This document shows positions 5,322 through 6,508 of a stretch of DNA of 6,508 bases, one piece after another. Numbering within the stretch: the first letter of the stretch is position 1; every line of letters starts with the position of its first letter. The stretch spans positions 1-6,508 of the forward strand of contig CALEJO010000174.1 in the NCBI GenBank assembly GCA_937898155.1, in the 5' to 3' direction. Position numbers and translations under genes: made by a program. The notes under the pieces are model-generated. The model made no database searches and had not been told where the DNA came from. It saw only the letters and a list, made by a program, of their open reading frames with translations. Origin of the DNA: an uncultured Clostridia bacterium (lineage in GTDB: Bacteria; Bacillota; Clostridia; Oscillospirales; CAG-272).

Positions 5322-6508
5322 ATGGCGGAAAGAACCATCGCGGACCTGTTCAAGCGCTATGTCCCCGACGGGGAAAACCTCGCGCTCATGCAGGCGATGA
5401 CCTTGCTCGGCAATATGCGTGTGGATCAGGCAAAACGCATGGTGGAGCTGGACGTGAAAGCGCCGGCGCTGATCCCGAAGCGAAAACTCTATAAGCTGGA
5501 ACGCGATCTCTGCAAGGCATACGATCTTCAATCTGTCCGCCTTCTTCCGCATTACGGAAAAGAACTCTTCGAGGAGTCCTATTTTCACGAGATCATCGAG
5601 GAAGCGATGCACACGAACGTGATCTCGCGCAGTTTTTTGCAGGAATACCGAGCCGTATTCGACGAAAAAACGATCACGGTCGAGATCATGTTCGGCGACG
5701 GCGGCGTGCAATTCGTCGAATATAACAACGTCGGCAAGAAGATTTCCGCGATCATGGAGCGGGAATTCGGCGTGCATTACGATGTTCGTTTTGTGAAATC
5801 GGATGCCTATGTCCCGACGCACGAGGAGGACGTCCGACGCGAGATCGCGGGGATGCGTTTCGCCGCGCCAAAGCCACAGCCGGCGCCGGACAACCCGTCA
5901 AACGCGTCCGCGACCGCTCCGAGCGGGCCGAAACGCGCGAGCGTTTACGATCATATCCGCAAGGTCGAGACCGACGCGGAGGGGAATCTCCACATCGGCA
6001 ATTCCGTTTATCAAATCGAGGGCGCGACGCCCGTCATCGGCGACGCGTTTGAGATCAAGCCGATCCCGCTTGCGCTGATGACGAAGCCGATACCGTCGGT
6101 CGTCGGTGTCGGAGAGATCGTGCAAATGGAAATCCGCGACCGCAAATTCAAAGGGCGTTATCCGACGGAACTCACGATCACCGATTACGAGGGCTCTGTC
6201 GCCGTCCGCACGGCGCTGACGGAATCGGAGGTCGGTGCGTATCAGAATCTTATGCAGGGAATGCACGTCGCGGTGTCCGGCTCGCTCCACTACGACGAGG
6301 ATGGCGAGCTTGTGATCGCGCCGACCGCGTTTTCGCAAATTCAAAAAGTCGACCGTATGGACCGCGCGCCGCAAAAGCGCGTCGAGCTCCATTTACACAC
6401 CAATATGTCCCTGATGGACGCGATCATTCCCGCCGACGAAGCGGTCAAGGTCGCGCATCGGTGGGGGCATTCCGCCGTCGCGATTACCGACCACGGCAAC
6501 GTGCAGGG
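5322..6508 (+). CDS. polC: DNA polymerase III alpha subunit, Gram-positive type PolC, N-terminal part; 3' end outside window
   Basis: Replicative DNA polymerase of low-GC Gram-positive bacteria. The frame stays open to the window edge and gives 395 residues of a protein usually about 1,400-1,450 long. Residues 1-180 correspond to the PolC-specific N-terminal domains. A Pro/Ala/Ser-rich linker (about 182-206) separates them from an OB-fold (about 255-350), recognised by E-I-R-D-R...ITDYEGSVAVR. The PHP domain then begins with the PolC signature R-V-E-L-H357-L-H359-T-N-M-S-L-M-D-A, and WGHSAVAITDHGN (to 393) supplies the next metal-binding pair, D390-H391. In PolC the PHP domain is interrupted by the proofreading 3'-5' exonuclease, which would follow just past the window end along with the polymerase domain. 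The start is set by AAGGAG 6 nt upstream, 12 nt after ispG. DnaE1 is excluded because it begins with the PHP domain and lacks this N-terminal region. Confidence 0.96.
   Translation, partial: MAERTIADLFKRYVPDGENLALMQAMTLLGNMRVDQAKRMVELDVKAPALIPKRKLYKLERDLCKAYDLQSVRLLPHYGKELFEESYFHEIIEEAMHTNVISRSFLQEYRAVFDEKTITVEIMFGDGGVQFVEYNNVGKKISAIMEREFGVHYDVRFVKSDAYVPTHEEDVRREIAGMRFAAPKPQPAPDNPSNASATAPSGPKRASVYDHIRKVETDAEGNLHIGNSVYQIEGATPVIGDAFEIKPIPLALMTKPIPSVVGVGEIVQMEIRDRKFKGRYPTELTITDYEGSVAVRTALTESEVGAYQNLMQGMHVAVSGSLHYDEDGELVIAPTAFSQIQKVDRMDRAPQKRVELHLHTNMSLMDAIIPADEAVKVAHRWGHSAVAITDHGNVQ

Noticed and set aside
4194..5822. 542-residue open frame on the minus strand across ispG and polC
   Set aside because: It is codon-register antisense to both genes, which happen to share a phase. 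It ends at a sense TCA codon near the rseP end, as expected from codon bias alone.
5803..6078. 91-residue plus-strand open frame inside polC
   Set aside because: It is an out-of-frame shadow of polC with an Arg/Ser/Thr-rich composition and no ribosome binding site support.

Overview
This window is a compact, all-plus-strand housekeeping cluster that reads pyrH (5' end missing) - frr - [terminator-like hairpin] - cdsA - dxr - rseP - ispG - polC (3' end missing). The presence of PolC, the Gram-positive type DNA polymerase III alpha subunit, and the gene order point to Bacillota, most likely a Clostridia-type lineage: there ispG normally sits directly before polC, without the proS found in Bacillus. 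The DNA is fairly GC-rich by eye (mid-50s percent), with frequent GCG, CGC and GAC codons. This would suit one of the less-cultured, higher-GC Clostridia, but the genus cannot be read from the sequence.

Layout. Positions 1-1043 hold the end of UMP kinase and the whole ribosome recycling factor gene, joined by an ATGA stop/start overlap. Positions 1044-1118 are the largest gap. It contains a perfect 12-bp GC-core stem followed by five Ts, placed exactly where most Firmicutes carry uppS. Positions 1119-3142 hold cdsA and dxr, again coupled by ATGA. rseP, ispG and polC then follow with 12-13 nt gaps, and each has its own Shine-Dalgarno sequence. Every base is accounted for by these genes and their short spacers. 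I see no mobile element, RNA gene, CRISPR array or foreign-looking insert.

How the genes work together. pyrH and frr serve pyrimidine nucleotide supply and ribosome recycling. cdsA makes CDP-diacylglycerol for phospholipids, dxr and ispG are two steps of the MEP isoprenoid pathway, and rseP is a site-2 intramembrane protease. These form an envelope-precursor block that runs into the replicative polymerase gene. The missing neighbour, uppS, is the enzyme that would turn the isoprenoid product into the cell-wall lipid carrier.

The window is an ordinary conserved region and I do not see a novel system in it. The points most worth a second look are the absent uppS with a hairpin in its place, and active-site substitutions in Dxr and PyrH inferred from remembered family motifs.
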